Counted from the first letter of the stretch, positions 32,456 to 43,635 are shown. The stretch is 64,000 nucleotides of DNA from Piliocolobus tephrosceles (GCF_002776525.5 NC_045436.1:164376756-164440755), one strand, 5' to 3'. Notes: generated by a model not told the origin, from the sequence alone. Numbers and translations: made by a program.

Positions 32456-32704
32456 TTGTCTTGTATTATTTATAAATCAGTTGATAGTTATCTATGTGGA
32501 AGCAAGTTGATAGTTGGTTTCAATTAGGCAGAATATCAGGAAAGAGTGACAAGTGTTAGCAAATATCCAACTAAAGAGATTCAGATTAGGAAGAAAATTG
32601 GCTACAGCAGAGGATAAACCTGGTTATTGGAGATAGACTAGAAGGCTGGGGCATGATTGAAAAGAGAAGATAATTAAGGTACCAATTACTGACACCTAGG
32701 AGTA
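32456..32704. other. Unassigned spacer
   Basis: No element recognised. Confidence 0.35.
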
Positions 32705-32898
32705 TGTGTGTCAGTCAACTATAGCCACAATAATGCTAAGAACCAACTCCAAACTACAATGAATATTTATTCTCACACTCATTTTGTCTGATCTAAACCG
32801 GGAGCAGCTATATCTCTTCTTCACACTGCAGGTTAGCTAGGTGTGGCTAAAGGCTAGAGGTTCAGTTTAGGTCTGTTCTGTATTTGTTTCTTTCTTTG
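32705..32898. mobile_element. Ancient LTR-like repeat, left part
   Basis: CTCACACTCATTTTGTCTGA, TTCACACTGCAGGTTAGCTA and AGGTTCAGTTTAGGTCTGTT resemble a dispersed mammalian LTR-like family. I cannot give a secure name. It is split by the Alu monomer that follows. Confidence 0.5.
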
Positions 32899-33026
32899 TT
32901 TTTTTTAATAGAGATGGGGTCTTGCCATTTTGCCCAGGCTGGTCTCAAACTCCTGGTCTCAAGTGTTCCTCTCACATTGGCCTCCCAAAGTTCTGGGATT
33001 ACAGGCATGAGCTACTGCACCCAGCC
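32899..33026 (-). mobile_element. FLAM-type Alu left monomer
   Basis: A single antisense monomer (GAGATGGGGTCTTGCCATTT, TGGCCTCCCAAAGTTCTGGG, CATGAGCTACTGCACCCAGC) without a right monomer, of the size expected for a free left Alu monomer. Its head is a short T-run. No target duplication is clear. Confidence 0.85.
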
Positions 33027-33290
33027 CCATATATTTTTGTCCTTGGGCTCAGACTGAATAGACAACAATTCCTGGGGAATGTCCTTTTGATGGCTGATCA
33101 CTAAATCATAACAGAGAAAACTTAGTTACGTATATATATTACAAGCTTCAGCTTGCATCATGTCTTTTAACATCCTTTTCATTTAAGCGAATCTCATGGC
33201 TTCATATAGTAAATTATACTCCACCTACTATAAGACAATAATATTGATATACAATTTTGTGATAGGAGAAAGAATTGGGATCAATAGGTT
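33027..33290. mobile_element. Ancient LTR-like repeat, right part
   Basis: GTCCTTGGGCTCAGACTGAA, CATGTCTTTTAACATCC, ACTCCACCTACTATAAGAC and GAAAGAATTGGGATCAATAG look like the continuation of the repeat split by the Alu monomer. Confidence 0.5.
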
Positions 33291-35245
33291 AATCTACTAC
33301 ACAAGGTTAACATTCAGGGTGAAAGAATGACTTCGATATGCTGATCCTTTGATCTAGAGATTCTTCTGTCTCCCTTGAGGAGGCCTTGTTTCAGAATTCA
33401 GACATGAAACTTACACTGGGGTTGATAATCATCTATTCTGGTAATGGAATGATGATTGCACTACAAAGAAAAAAAAAATCAGCCTGATAATAACTGTGGT
33501 TCAATTATCTGACCTGGACCATGTTACCTTCTGTTTGTAGCCTGCCACTCTTAAATTCTTTGCTTTGGTCTTGGTATTTGGTTTGTTTGCTTTTACCAAG
33601 AATGCTGCTGCAGATTGATGGAGCTATTGATTACACATCAATTTGCCTTCCTAAATTTTTCCTGCAGGAACTTTATGTCTGGCTTTTCACCTTCCATTCA
33701 TTGAGCATCATTTGTAAGCAGAATGCAGAAAAATCATTTGCTTCACCTTTGGTACTGGTCTTTTCCCAGCTAATTCGAGCAGAGATACTAAAATTTCAAT
33801 AAGATTGTATCTCCTTGTTTTGCACTTGTGAATAGACGCACTCATTAGGACTGTTGAACATCATAACTTTTGTTCCATGTTTGTAGCACATATCTTCCCC
33901 AAAATCAATATAAGTAGAATCAATTCTGATTTCCTTAAGCACTTTGTGGGAACCATTGTGCTTTTCTAAATTGAGGTGCTTTTTTATGGTCAAAGATTGA
34001 AAAGCAATGTAGACTAGCAATGTTTACTGGGCTCTCGGGAGAAATAAGTGTGACTATTCATTGAGCAACTTGAACCTAATCTACACTTTTCCTCACTTTA
34101 TTTGGAGTTATGCAGTTTCACATGGAATAATGTCTTGTTGACGTGTTTTTCTCTAGTAAACATTTAGGGTACTCCCTCTGCCACCATATGTCTGCACTTC
34201 TATGAGCTTGTATATATATATATGCTTCTATTGTAGCATGTTGAATACACTACGAATATTCTTATATCTTTGTTCCCTAATTAAATTATGAGAATGATAG
34301 GGCAGGTATAGGGCATTTAGTCACATATGCACTCAATACATTATTATTGATCAGTAACCAGAGAAATATTATTTATCAGTAACTTTTTATTAAATGACTA
34401 ATCATTGTGGTTTGGGGTCAGCTGTACCGAACATTATGATTAAGATCATTAGTCACTTTTTTTTCCTGAAATATTCCCTATCTGCATTTCTTATTAGAAA
34501 TCAGGTTCAGGAACACTAATCTGTCCTGGCAGTGATAGTTCAGTCTTTAATCGTTGTAATCCAATGACTATATGTCCATACAGTATTAATCTATCTTGAA
34601 ATTAGATCCCTATTTGAATATCCTCCTATATTTTCTTAGGTATCCTCATTCTGCATCATTTTAGTGCTAATTCATGCTGTGTACCTCTCTGGTAATATGT
34701 CATCCTTATCTGGATAATTTCTGGGACACATAGCATGTAATCTGTACAAAATTGCCTTTGAAGACCAGTTCTACATTTACAAATGTCTGAACATCATTGA
34801 CTGCCATTTTATGAATGTCTTTTGCTATCATTATGAAGTACGTAAATATTCATAACATTTACCCTCGGAAGGGTCGATGTCAAAGCAAATTAAAGAACTG
34901 TAGTTGTTGCTTTGGAGGTTATAAAGATAATTATTTCGTTTATGCCCTTTTTGTCTTTATTATTTGTTCCTTATTTCACTTTCTCATGGTTGGAATATTC
35001 TCAAGAAAAGCTTTCTTGAATTTAGTTAGAATTTCCTTTGGTTCTTCAGACTCTTAACTTTTCCCTGAATTTTTCATGGTCCTCTTTGATGTCCTTATGT
35101 ATCTTCGTAGACACAGTTCTATATTCCTTACTTTTCCTTTTTTTTAAAAATATATTGGATATCCTTGCCCTTCTCCTTCGTTCCTCTTTAATTCAGTATA
35201 TATTATTGAAGAAATGCTCATGGCGAGTTTACGACAATCAACCTC
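33291..35245. other. Long AT-rich single-copy stretch
   Basis: Nearly 2 kb without a repeat I can name. The 93-codon frame at 33521-33802 is hydrophobic but has no recognisable domain and no exon support. A short (TA)n lies at about 34211-34223. Confidence 0.45.
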
Positions 35246-35260
35246 AGTCTACATATTTTT

Positions 35261-36120
35261 TTTTTTTTATTATACTTTAAGTTCTAGGGTACATGTGCAT
35301 AACGTGCAGGTTTGTTACATATGTATACATGTGCCATGTTGGTGTGCTGCACCCATCAACTCGTCAGCACCCATCAATTCATCATTTATATCAGGTATAA
35401 CTCCCCAATGCAATCCCTCCCCCCTCCCCCCTCCCCATGATAGGCCCCATTGTGTGATGTTCCCCTTCCCGAGTCCAAGTGAGCTCATTGTTCAGTTCCC
35501 ACCTATGAGTGAGAACATGAGGTGTTTGGTTTTCTCTTCTTGTGATAGTTTGCTAAGAATGATGGTTTCCAGCTGCATCCATGTCCCTACAAAGGACGCA
35601 AACTCATCCTTTTTTATGGCTGCATAGTATTCCATGGTGTATATGTGCCACATTTTCTTAATCCAGTCTGTCACTGATGGACATTTGGGTTGATTCCAAG
35701 TCTTTGCTATTGTGAATAGTGCTGCAATAAACATACGTGTGCATGTGTCTTTTTAGTAGCATAATTTATAATCCTTTGAGTATATACCCAGTAGTGGGAT
35801 GGCTGGGTCATATGGTACATCTAGTTCTAGATCCTTGAGGAATCGCCATACTGTTTTCCATAATGGTTGAACTAGTTTACAATCCCACCAACAGTGTAAA
35901 AGTGTTCCTATTTCTCCACATCCTCTCCAACACCTGTTGTTTCCTGATTTTTTAATGATTGCCATTCTAACTGGTGTGAGATGGTATCTCATTGTGGTTT
36001 TGATTTGCATTTCTCTGATGGCGAGTGATGCTGAGCATTTTTTCATGTGTCTGTTGGCTGTATGAATGTCTTCTTTTGAGAAATGTCTGTTCATATCCTT
36101 TCCCTACTTTTTGATGGGGT
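35261..36120 (-). mobile_element. L1PA 3' part (antisense) of a twin-primed L1
   Basis: Reads from the L1 tail (T-run, GTTCTAGGGTACATGTGCAT) through the 3' UTR into ORF2. The antisense order is intact up to TTTGATGGGGTTGTTTG. In L1 sense this segment begins directly after the end of the plus-strand segment at 36121-36741, so together they form one L1 with an inverted 5' portion. Confidence 0.97.
35753..36094 (-). pseudogene. L1 ORF2 C-terminal fragment with Cys-rich motif
   Basis: This 113-codon minus-strand frame is the extreme C-terminal region of LINE-1 ORF2 protein. It keeps a full CX3CX7HX4C motif (C55, C59, H67, C72 in this frame), the conserved cysteine-rich segment near the ORF2p C-terminus, which is implicated in nucleic-acid binding. 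A stop ends the frame early, after KDYKLCY, where the family continues. Without endonuclease or reverse transcriptase it is a dead fragment. The nearly open frame fits a fairly young copy. Confidence 0.92.
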
Positions 36121-36741
36121 TGTTTGCCAAGACAATCCTAAGTCAAAAGGACAAAGCCGGAGGCGTCATGCTACCTGACTTCAAACTATACTACAAGGCT
36201 ACAGTAACCAAAACAGCATGGTACTGGTACCAAAACAGAGATATAGACCAATGGAACAGAACGGAGCCCTCAGAAATAATGCCACACATCTACAACCATC
36301 TGATCTTTGACAAACCTGAGAGAAACAAGAAATGGGGAAAGGATTCCCTATTTAATAAATGGTGCTGGGAAAATTGGCTAGCCATAAGTAGAAAGCTGAA
36401 ACTGGATCCTTTCCTTACTCCTTATACGAAGATTAATTCAAGATGGATTAGAGACTTAAATGTTAGACCTAATACCATAAAAACCCTAGAAGAAAATCTA
36501 GGTAGTACCATTCAGGACATAGGCATGGGCAAGGACTTCATGTCTAAAACACCAAAAGCAACGGCAGCAAAAGCCAAAATTGACAAATGGGATCTCATTA
36601 AACTAAAGAGCTTCTGCACAGCAAAAGAAACTACCATCAGAGTGAACAGGCAACCTACAGAATGGGAGAAAATTTTTGCAATCTACTCATCTGACAAAGG
36701 GCTAATTTCCAGAATCTACAAAGAACTCAAACAAATATACA
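36121..36741 (+). pseudogene. L1 ORF2 thumb/C-terminal fragment, inverted segment
   Basis: Part of the 234-codon plus-strand frame at 36066-36770. Its first 20 or so codons are antisense L1; the remainder is ORF2p sequence downstream of the reverse-transcriptase core (QKDKAGGVMLPDFKLYYKA, ENWLAISRKLKL, AKIDKWDLIKLKSF, WEKIFAIYSSDKGLISRIY). The long open frame suggests limited decay since insertion. It lacks the endonuclease and catalytic FADD motif, so it is inactive. The frame crosses the inversion junction, so an automated gene finder could report it as a chimeric protein. Confidence 0.95.
36121..36741 (+). mobile_element. L1PA 5' part (sense, inverted) of a twin-primed L1
   Basis: Ends CAAACAAATATACAAG, exactly where the consensus continues into the segment that opens the antisense part. 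Outer flanks AGTCTACATATTTTTTT (from 35246) and AGTCTCCATATTTTTTT (from 36742) are a target duplication with one mismatch, showing both parts arrived in one event. Confidence 0.96.
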
Positions 36742-36757
36742 AGTCTCCATATTTTTT

Positions 36758-36984
36758 TATTATAGAATGAAGTAGTTCTGGTAAGAAATGCACACCAGAA
36801 GCAGATTCCATTCCATTTTTTACATTGCTTTGATGTTTTGTTTGAAGTTTTTCTGTAAATAAAACCTTAAATCAGTGCCTTTTTTTTTTTTTTTTGGAAG
36901 GTCTTTGGATTTATTTGAAATTACATAACTATTTTTATCTTTGGCTCCACACTCGTATTTCGTGATGTAATTTAGAAGCAGTAT
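36758..36984. other. Spacer with T-run
   Basis: A run of about 17 T residues lies at 36879-36895; no other element recognised. Confidence 0.5.
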
Positions 36985-37245
36985 AGTGAGGGTGGAAAGA
37001 GCTGAACTTAACATCTATTTGGGTTTCGACTCCTAGATTAGATGCTTAGGCACCTCGATGACCTTGGGTAAGTTACTAAGCCTCTCTGAGCCTCAGATTT
37101 CTTACCTATTAGTGTTCCATTTTTATCTGCAGTGACTTTAACCTTCGGAGGCTATTGTAAGGATTAAAGATTTAAAAAGGAAGAACAGTTGACATATCCT
37201 AAACCCGTCATAAATAATGGCTAAATTATGCTAATATCTACTTGA
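36985..37245 (+). mobile_element. MIR SINE, near full length
   Basis: Sense MIR: TTTGGGTTTCGACTCC, GATGACCTTGGGTAAGTTAC, AGCCTCTCTGAGCCTCAG, GGCTATTGTAAGGATTAAAG. The conserved core is unusually well kept. Confidence 0.88.
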
Positions 37246-38104
37246 GCGATATTTTTAAAACGACTTTTGAAGCATTACCCATAGAATTGACCTGGGGCAG
37301 GTTGATGTAAGTAATTGAGGATTCTTCACTGTCATAAGCATCGCTGTATTGTGTTGCTAGCGGGTATGTGGCATACTTCCTCAAAGGTAATTGCATGGCC
37401 CCACCCCCCATACTGTTCTGATCTCTTCTACTTTGCTAATAGAATACCGCTGATAAACCTTCCCTTATCAAGGGAGAGTTTCTACTATTTGCCTTCTCTT
37501 TGAAGGAAAGTCATTTGTAAAAGCCGTTATCACTTTGAAATTTTGTGGCAGTGATTAAAATACATGCCAGTAACTATAAAACATGATGCAAAAATAGACT
37601 ACTGTTTGTATTGAATCATGTTAATATTTTAGTTCATTATGATAAAAGATATGTCAATAGGGAAATAAATTGTACTAGATAAAAACACAAGCCTGACAAA
37701 AGTCCAGAGGAGGAGAAAACCACATTAATTCTGCTAATGCTAAAAACATATTATGTACAAGATACTATCTTAGGTTTGTCATTGATACCAAAGTATATCA
37801 GGCTTGTCAAAAATGATGATTTTACAATTTTCTTGTAAGGGAAATTTCTTTCTCTTCACAGTGACTGATAAGAGATAGATGCTCAGTGCATATTGGATTA
37901 AATGAACAGAAAGATCAGGATTAAAAATGCTTAATTAATGTTACACTGGACACAGTTGTATTGAAAGAGAAGTTAGGAACTTTGATTTGGTAAGAATAAA
38001 TGATTAAATAATTGAAGATATGGGTTTTAAAAATAATTTCCTTCACAGTTTGAGGACTAAGTAAGTAAATTTGCAGAATTATAAATTATCAGAATAAAAA
38101 AGTT
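37246..38104. other. Unassigned DNA
   Basis: No clear element. TAGATGCTCAGTGCATATTG near 37877 may be a short L2 tail. Confidence 0.4.
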
Positions 38105-39005
38105 ATTTGAGAATTGCAAATTAAAACAAAAATGGGACATTACTACACACATTACTAGAATTACCAAAATCCAGAACACTAAATTCTGGTGAGGGTGTGG
38201 AGCAATAGGAACTCCCATTCATTGCTGTTGGGAAGACAAAATGGTACAGCCACTTTGGAAGACAGTTGGGCAGCTTCCTATCAAACTAAACATACTCTTT
38301 TCATACGATCCATCAATAACACTCCTTCATATGTACTCAAAGGAGTTGAAAACTTATGCCTACACAATAACCTACAAGTGAATGTGTATGACAGCTTTAT
38401 GCATCATTGCCCAAACTTGGAAGAAACAGGGTATTTTTCAGTAGTGAATGGATAAACTGTGGTGCATCCAGGCAATGGAGTATTATTCAGTGCTAAAAAA
38501 AATAAGTCAGCTATCAAGTCATGAAAAGAAATGGAAGGACCTTAAATGCTTATGACTAAGTGAAGGAAGCTACTCTGAAAAGACTGTGTAATGTATGCTG
38601 CCAATGATATAACATTCTGGAAAGGTCAAAACTTTGAAGACAGTAAAAAGTTCCTTGGTTGCCAGGGAAGAGTAGAGAGAAAGCAATGAATAGGCAGTGC
38701 ACAAAGGATTTTTAAGGCAGTGAACCTATTGTGTATGATACTATAATAGTGGATACATGTCATTACATATTTGTCAAAACCTGCAGAATGTAGAGTACCA
38801 AGGGTGAACCTTAATATAAACTGTGGACTTTGGGTGATAATGATGTATTAATCTAAGTTCATCCATTGTAACCAGTATATCATTGTGGTAGAAGATATTG
38901 ATAATGGGGTAGGTTGTGCTTGTGTGGGGGCAGAGCATAGATGGGAACTCTGTACTCTTCATTCTATTTTGTTGTGAAACTAAAACGTCTCTAAAAAGTA
39001 AAGTC
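38105..39005 (+). mobile_element. L1M 3' end (L1MC/L1MD age)
   Basis: Sense end of ORF2 and 3' UTR of an old L1: ATTCATTGCTGTTGGGAAG, GGTACAGCCACTTTGGAAGA, GGAGTTGAAAACTTATGCC, GGATACATGTCATTACATA, GTGGACTTTGGGTGATAATG and GTCTCTAAAAAGTAAAGTCT at the terminus. Confidence 0.95.
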
Positions 39006-40173
39006 TATTTTATAAAAACAATCAAATACCATTTCAGAAATAAGTCTAATCTGTCCTCCTTATTTTACAGGCTTAGCTAAGCTTAAAATCATCCTAGAAA
39101 ATGTGCACCTTAATTCCTACCATTTCCATCACAAGATATCATCTTTCCTTGTGGCTAGTCAGCAAGCATACCACCATAAATGGAATCTGGATGTTGCCAA
39201 TTTCAATTGCGTCTATGGGCATCCTGTTGTAAATTGCCCAAATATGGTGATTCCATGATCGCTTTCTCCCACGACTAAGTGTCATTATGGGCTTCATCCC
39301 TCATATCAGCTGCAGTGGTTTTTGAAGCCTGCAGGCTGATTTTAATGTTGGCCAAAGTAACCCTGAAGTCATATGAATTCTTCTTATGTAAAAATATCAA
39401 CTGAAGAAACTTAACTTTTATCTGGATTGAGTTTTATGCCTCCTTCAGCTGCGGTACTCTGTCAGTGTGCCGGTGGTCTAATGGCCCTACTGGACAATTG
39501 TGTTACTGGCAAAACAAGACATTACATTGAAAAAGGATTGCATGCAAGTGATTCCTACTTTAATAACGACTATATGATGTCATTCTCTGACTCAGAAGGA
39601 ACAGCATGAGAAAATGACAGAGACAGCACTATGCCTGTAATAATCATTGTTTTGTTTTACCATGCATTTGACCGAGTCCTACCCCTCTAAAAGTCCACTC
39701 AGACACCTTAGATACTGCCAGCCCCAGTTTCTTCAGGTCACCATATTTGTCACTGCTCAAGCACTGTATCAAATTTCCCTTTCATTAGAAAAAATAAACA
39801 AAAAACAAAAAAACTCTCTCCTTTACCCTCCCTTCTCATGGCTTAATTTGTTTTATGTTTAAAACCTTTTTTAAGTTATAAGAACAATTCATATGACTTA
39901 TGCTTACTTTGGCCACCATGAAAATCAGCCTACAGCGTCATAAACCTATATAGCTGATATTCCTTTATTTGTTTATATCTTGGAAAGAGAATTCATGTTG
40001 GCTCTGATAGTTTCTGGCCTTCAGTTTTCTTAAGGACTTTGAAAAAGAGGATGGCTAACTCTTCCTTGAAATCCATTTCCTGCTTCTGCTCTACGTGGAC
40101 AGTACTTATGCCTATCATGTCAAGACCTAGCTCCTACTTACTTTTACTGTATTCATCTTTCTGAGACGAGCCT
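39006..40173. other. Single-copy DNA
   Basis: About 1.2 kb with no named repeat. The 60-codon frame at 39427-39609 and the 71-codon frame at 39647-39862 show no domain. A short A/AAC tract lies near 39790-39812. Confidence 0.45.
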
Positions 40174-40188
40174 GGGGATCTTTACTTT

Positions 40189-40492
40189 TTTTTTTTTTTT
40201 TTTTTTTTTTGAGACAGAGTGTTGCTCTGTCGCCCGAGCTGGAGTGCAGTGGCCGGATCTCAGCTCACTGCAAGCTCCGCCTCCCGGGTTTACGCCATTC
40301 TCCTGCCTCAGCCTCCCCCAGTAGCTGGGACTACAGGCGCCCGCCACCTCGCCCGGCTAGTTTTTTGTATTTTTTAGTAGAGTCGGGGTTTCACCATGTT
40401 AGATCGATGGTCTCGATCTTCTGACCTCGTGATCCGCCCGTCTCGGCCTCCCAAAGTGCTGGGATTACAGGCTTGCGCCACCGCGCCCAGCC
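40189..40492 (-). mobile_element. AluY, Old World monkey type (AluYR-like)
   Basis: A full-length antisense Alu with a long T-run. GGGGATCTTTACTTT at 40174-40188 and 40493-40507 is a perfect target duplication. GTGGCCGGATCTCAGCTC, TAGTTTTTTGTATTTTTTAG and CCGCCCGTCTCGGCC are monkey AluY variants. A small internal deletion leaves CATGTTAGATCGATGGTC where GCCAGGATGG is expected. Confidence 0.97.
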
Positions 40493-40507
40493 GGGGATCT
40501 TTACTTT

Positions 40508-40767
40508 AATGAGCCTGCAGGTGATTTCTCTGAACCTCATAATTGACCACCATTGCTTCTCAGTCAGGCCCTTTGAGTTACCCTTGCTCAGAGTGTGTTT
40601 CTGCTGAAGACCAAGCCTGCCCCCTGCAGGGAATCCCCTAGAAGTTCTCACTACTATACCCTACCTCTGAGGGAACACGGAGGAGGTGCAGTGTAGGGAA
40701 GGCTATACTTGGTTTCATTAGCCTTTCCCAACCATGGGTATGGTCCCTTTTTAAATTAGTCACAATG
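40508..40767. other. Unassigned spacer
   Basis: No repeat recognised. Confidence 0.4.
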
Positions 40768-40957
40768 CCATTAAAAAAGTCATTAAATGTGCTTTCACTG
40801 AAGGTTTGGAAATAATGAAGAAAAAAATAAAAGCCTTATTTTTTTGTTGTTTTTTGTTTGTTTGTTTTACGTATTTTTATCCCTGTGGCTTCACACATTG
40901 CCTGGCTCAGAGTAGATGCTCAATAGATATTTGTTGAATAAATAAATGCTAAGTCTG
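40768..40957 (+). repeat. Local duplication, copy 1, with L2-like tail
   Basis: Shares a co-linear series with 41315-41507: CATTAAAAA, TTTCACTGAAGGTTTGGAAA, AATAAAAGCCTT, a T-rich tract, TATTTTTATCCC, CCTGGCTCAGAGTAGATGCT, AATAAATAAATGCTAA. The right third looks like an L2 3' tail; the left part matches no family I know. Confidence 0.85.
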
Positions 40958-41314
40958 ACTATTCGTAGGAAAAGTAAATCATACCTTTTTCTAAAATTTC
41001 CCCACAGACGCACCCATTTCCTAGCACAACATCACTGTAAACTGAGGTCCACTTTTCTCGTTAAGGTTCCTACTAAGTAGACTGGAACATTTTCTCAGTC
41101 ATGTATTGAAAATTCCAACCCAAATTAGGTAAACCCTACCATTGCACAAAAAGAGCCGGTCTTGCCCTGAGACTGAGTTGGGGTGCATTTGTGACAACAG
41201 AAAGGTCATGATTCATGTGAAGTATAGTGAATGGAAAAGATCTGAAAAAAGCATCTTAAATGAAAAAGAAAAAAAAATGAGTTAAAAAAAGTGACATGCT
41301 TAATTAAAATATTT

Positions 41315-41507
41315 CATTAAAAAGCAGCTTGGAATTTATAGAAGTTAAGTGTGGTTTCACTAAAGGTTTGGAAACAATGAAGAAGAAATTAAAAGCCTTA
41401 AAACTATTTTTTTTTTTTTTACATATTTATCCCCAGTGCTTAAAACATCACCTGGCTCATGGTAGATGCTCAATAAATATTTGCTAAATAAATAAATGCT
41501 AACTCTG
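41315..41507 (+). repeat. Local duplication, copy 2, with L2-like tail
   Basis: Co-linear with copy 1 about 550 bp upstream: TTTCACTAAAGGTTTGGAAA, ATTAAAAGCCTT, a T-run, TATTTATCCCCAGTGC, CCTGGCTCATGGTAGATGCT, AATAAATAAATGCTAA. Identity appears near 80%. Copy 2 carries extra sequence near its left end. Confidence 0.85.
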
Positions 41508-41736
41508 TTCCCTTAAACCATGCTTAATGTTGATTTATCCTCTTTATCAAAGGATACATTTTTCCCCATTTAACCTAAAGGAGCTACATGTTTACATATT
41601 CCTTGGCAAGGGTGCTTTTTCAAAGAATAAAAAACCACAAAAATGTTTCCAGAATTTAAGTATTCTGTTGTTATACATTTTTCTCCTTTCTGTGTAGTCT
41701 AAATATTTGACAACTTTATCCAAGAGTAAATGGTCA
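41508..41736. other. Unassigned spacer
   Basis: No element recognised. Confidence 0.35.
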
Positions 41737-42105
41737 GATTTTAGAAATAGCTTTATTAAGGTGTAATTTACATGTCATGGTATTTTATGTATGTATTTTA
41801 AGTATACAATTCAATTATTTTCATTACATCTATGGAGTTGTACAAGCATTATAACAATCCAATTTTAGAACATTCTCATCACACCCTGAAGACTCCATGT
41901 GTCCCTATCTGTGGTCACTAAACTACTCTGGTTTCTATGCCTTTGCTTTTGTTGGAGAGTTCATGTAAATTGGATTACAATAAAATGGTCTTTTGTGCCT
42001 CTTTATTTTCCTTAGCATAAAGTTTTTGAGGTTTATCTATGTTGTAGCATGTGTTCATACTTTATTTCTTTTTATTGCTCAATAATATTTCCACATATCA
42101 CATTG
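41737..42105 (-). mobile_element. L1M 3' UTR fragment
   Basis: Antisense old L1: GCTTTATTAAGGTGTAATTT, AACATTCTCATCACACCCTG, CATGTAAATTGGATTACAAT, GAGGTTTATCTATGTTGTAG, TTTTTATTGCTCAATAATA. The Alu at 42108 interrupts or abuts it. Confidence 0.85.
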
Positions 42106-42107
42106 GT

Positions 42108-42414
42108 ATTTTTGTTCGTTTGAGACAGGATCTCACTCTGTCGCCCAGGCTGGAGTGCAGTGAGTGGCATGATCACAGCTCACTGCAACCTCTCCCTCCC
42201 CTACTCAAGGAATTCTCCCACCTCAGCCTTTCGAGTACCTGGGATGACAGAGATCCACTACTACAAACAGCTAACTTTTTGTATTTTTTTTTCTACAGAG
42301 ATGGGGTCTTGCGATATTACCTAGGCTGGTATCAATATCCTGGGCTTAAGCGATCTGACTGCCTCGGCCTCCCAAAGTGCTGGGATTACAGACGGGAGAC
42401 ACCATGTCCGGGCA
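42108..42414 (-). mobile_element. Alu SINE (AluJ/S-like)
   Basis: An old antisense Alu (GGATCTCACTCTGTCGCCCA, CTCGGCCTCCCAAAGTGCTG). Many substitutions; the 3' T-run is eroded. Target duplications are not clear. Confidence 0.92.
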
Positions 42415-43540
42415 CTTTTAATATATGTTAGCATGTGGTACAGCAGTGAAGGCAAATGCCTTTGACATTCACAAGAGTTTCTTTTTTATTTTAAAATGTA
42501 ATTTATATCATCGTAACTTCTGAAAGAATTATAGTAAAGGTTAATGACATATATGTGTTAATGACATATATGTATATATATGTTCAAATATATAATTCGA
42601 ATATACAAAGTGTATTTCAAAAATTTGTACATTCATTTTATTTATTCATACTCCGTTCTTTAAAGGATTACTTTTACTTAAATAAATTCTTACCATTTTA
42701 TATGCATATATATATTTAGCACATATTTCACTTCAAATATGACGTTTAGGAAGATTAGAGAAAGTTGAGTTTTAATGTCCCGATGATTCACATTACAAAA
42801 AATACTATAGTGTTATTATTGTAGACAGTTTTAGTTGTCCCCTAACAAGTCAAAATATTTAATGAAAAGTGCTTAATTGAGTTACGATTACTTAGGAAAA
42901 TTGGCTATTTGTTAATCTCTCACAATATCAATTTTAAAGTTATGTTAGAGAAAGGTGGTATTTTATGCCTACGATTTTATTTTATTAATAATTTTAGAAG
43001 GGTTAGGGCAAGATAGAGAAAAGACTGTATAACCAGAGTCCTTCAAAGGTCAAGTAAAAATAGATTGTTGAGGATCGTTCTATTTCTTTCCTCTCTCCTG
43101 AATACTCATTTCTCCTCTCCTCTCCAATGTCCCTTCCCCCATCATATTATTTTGTCCTATCTCATGTCTGTACTGAATACATTTTATCTCCTTGGTGTTT
43201 TGCCAAAAGAACTTTGTTGTGAAGGACAAAGAATTTAGGAAGAACGGTTGAAAAATAAAAAATACATTAAAATAGCCTACACACATTTGGGGACAGGATT
43301 GTCAAACCCATTTTTTGTTTCTTCCAACATATGACACTATGACTGTCTTATCTGGAAAATATTTGATTGACATCTGCTAACTTAAAATGATACAATAATG
43401 GAGAAATGGAGAACATTCTGTGATTTTCTAAAGTCCCATTTTTTAATGCTTGAGTTTGCCTTTCAGCTTTCTTAGATTTTAACAATCTTAGGTAAATATT
43501 TTGTAAGAGTATTGTGAGATGAGCCTAATAAAAGGAAGCT
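42415..43540. other. AT-rich single-copy DNA
   Basis: No named repeat. It contains a 17-bp tandem duplication at 42540-42573 and long TA-rich strings (ATATGTATATATATG, ATGCATATATATATTTAG). Confidence 0.5.
42540..42573. repeat. Perfect 17-bp tandem duplication
   Basis: GTTAATGACATATATGT occurs twice in direct tandem with no mismatch. Confidence 0.92.
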
Positions 43541-43635
43541 TCCTCCCTTCCTGCCTTCCTCCCTTTCTCTCTTTCTCTCTCTCTCTCTTTCTCCTTCTCT
43601 CTTTCTCTTTCTTTTTTCTTTTTTTTCTTTTCTTT
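43541..43635. repeat. Long polypyrimidine (CT/CTTT) tract
   Basis: About 95 bp almost purely C and T, from CTTCCTCCCTTCC through CTCTCTCTCTCTC to TTTTCTTTTCTTTC. It merges into the T-rich head of the antisense Alu and probably grew from that tail. The strand bias creates Glu/Arg/Lys-rich minus-strand frames that are not genes. Confidence 0.93.

Noticed and set aside
36066..36770. A 234-codon open frame that could be called a protein-coding gene
   Set aside because: The first 20 or so codons are antisense L1 and the rest is LINE-1 ORF2 C-terminal sequence crossing an inversion junction. It is not a host gene.
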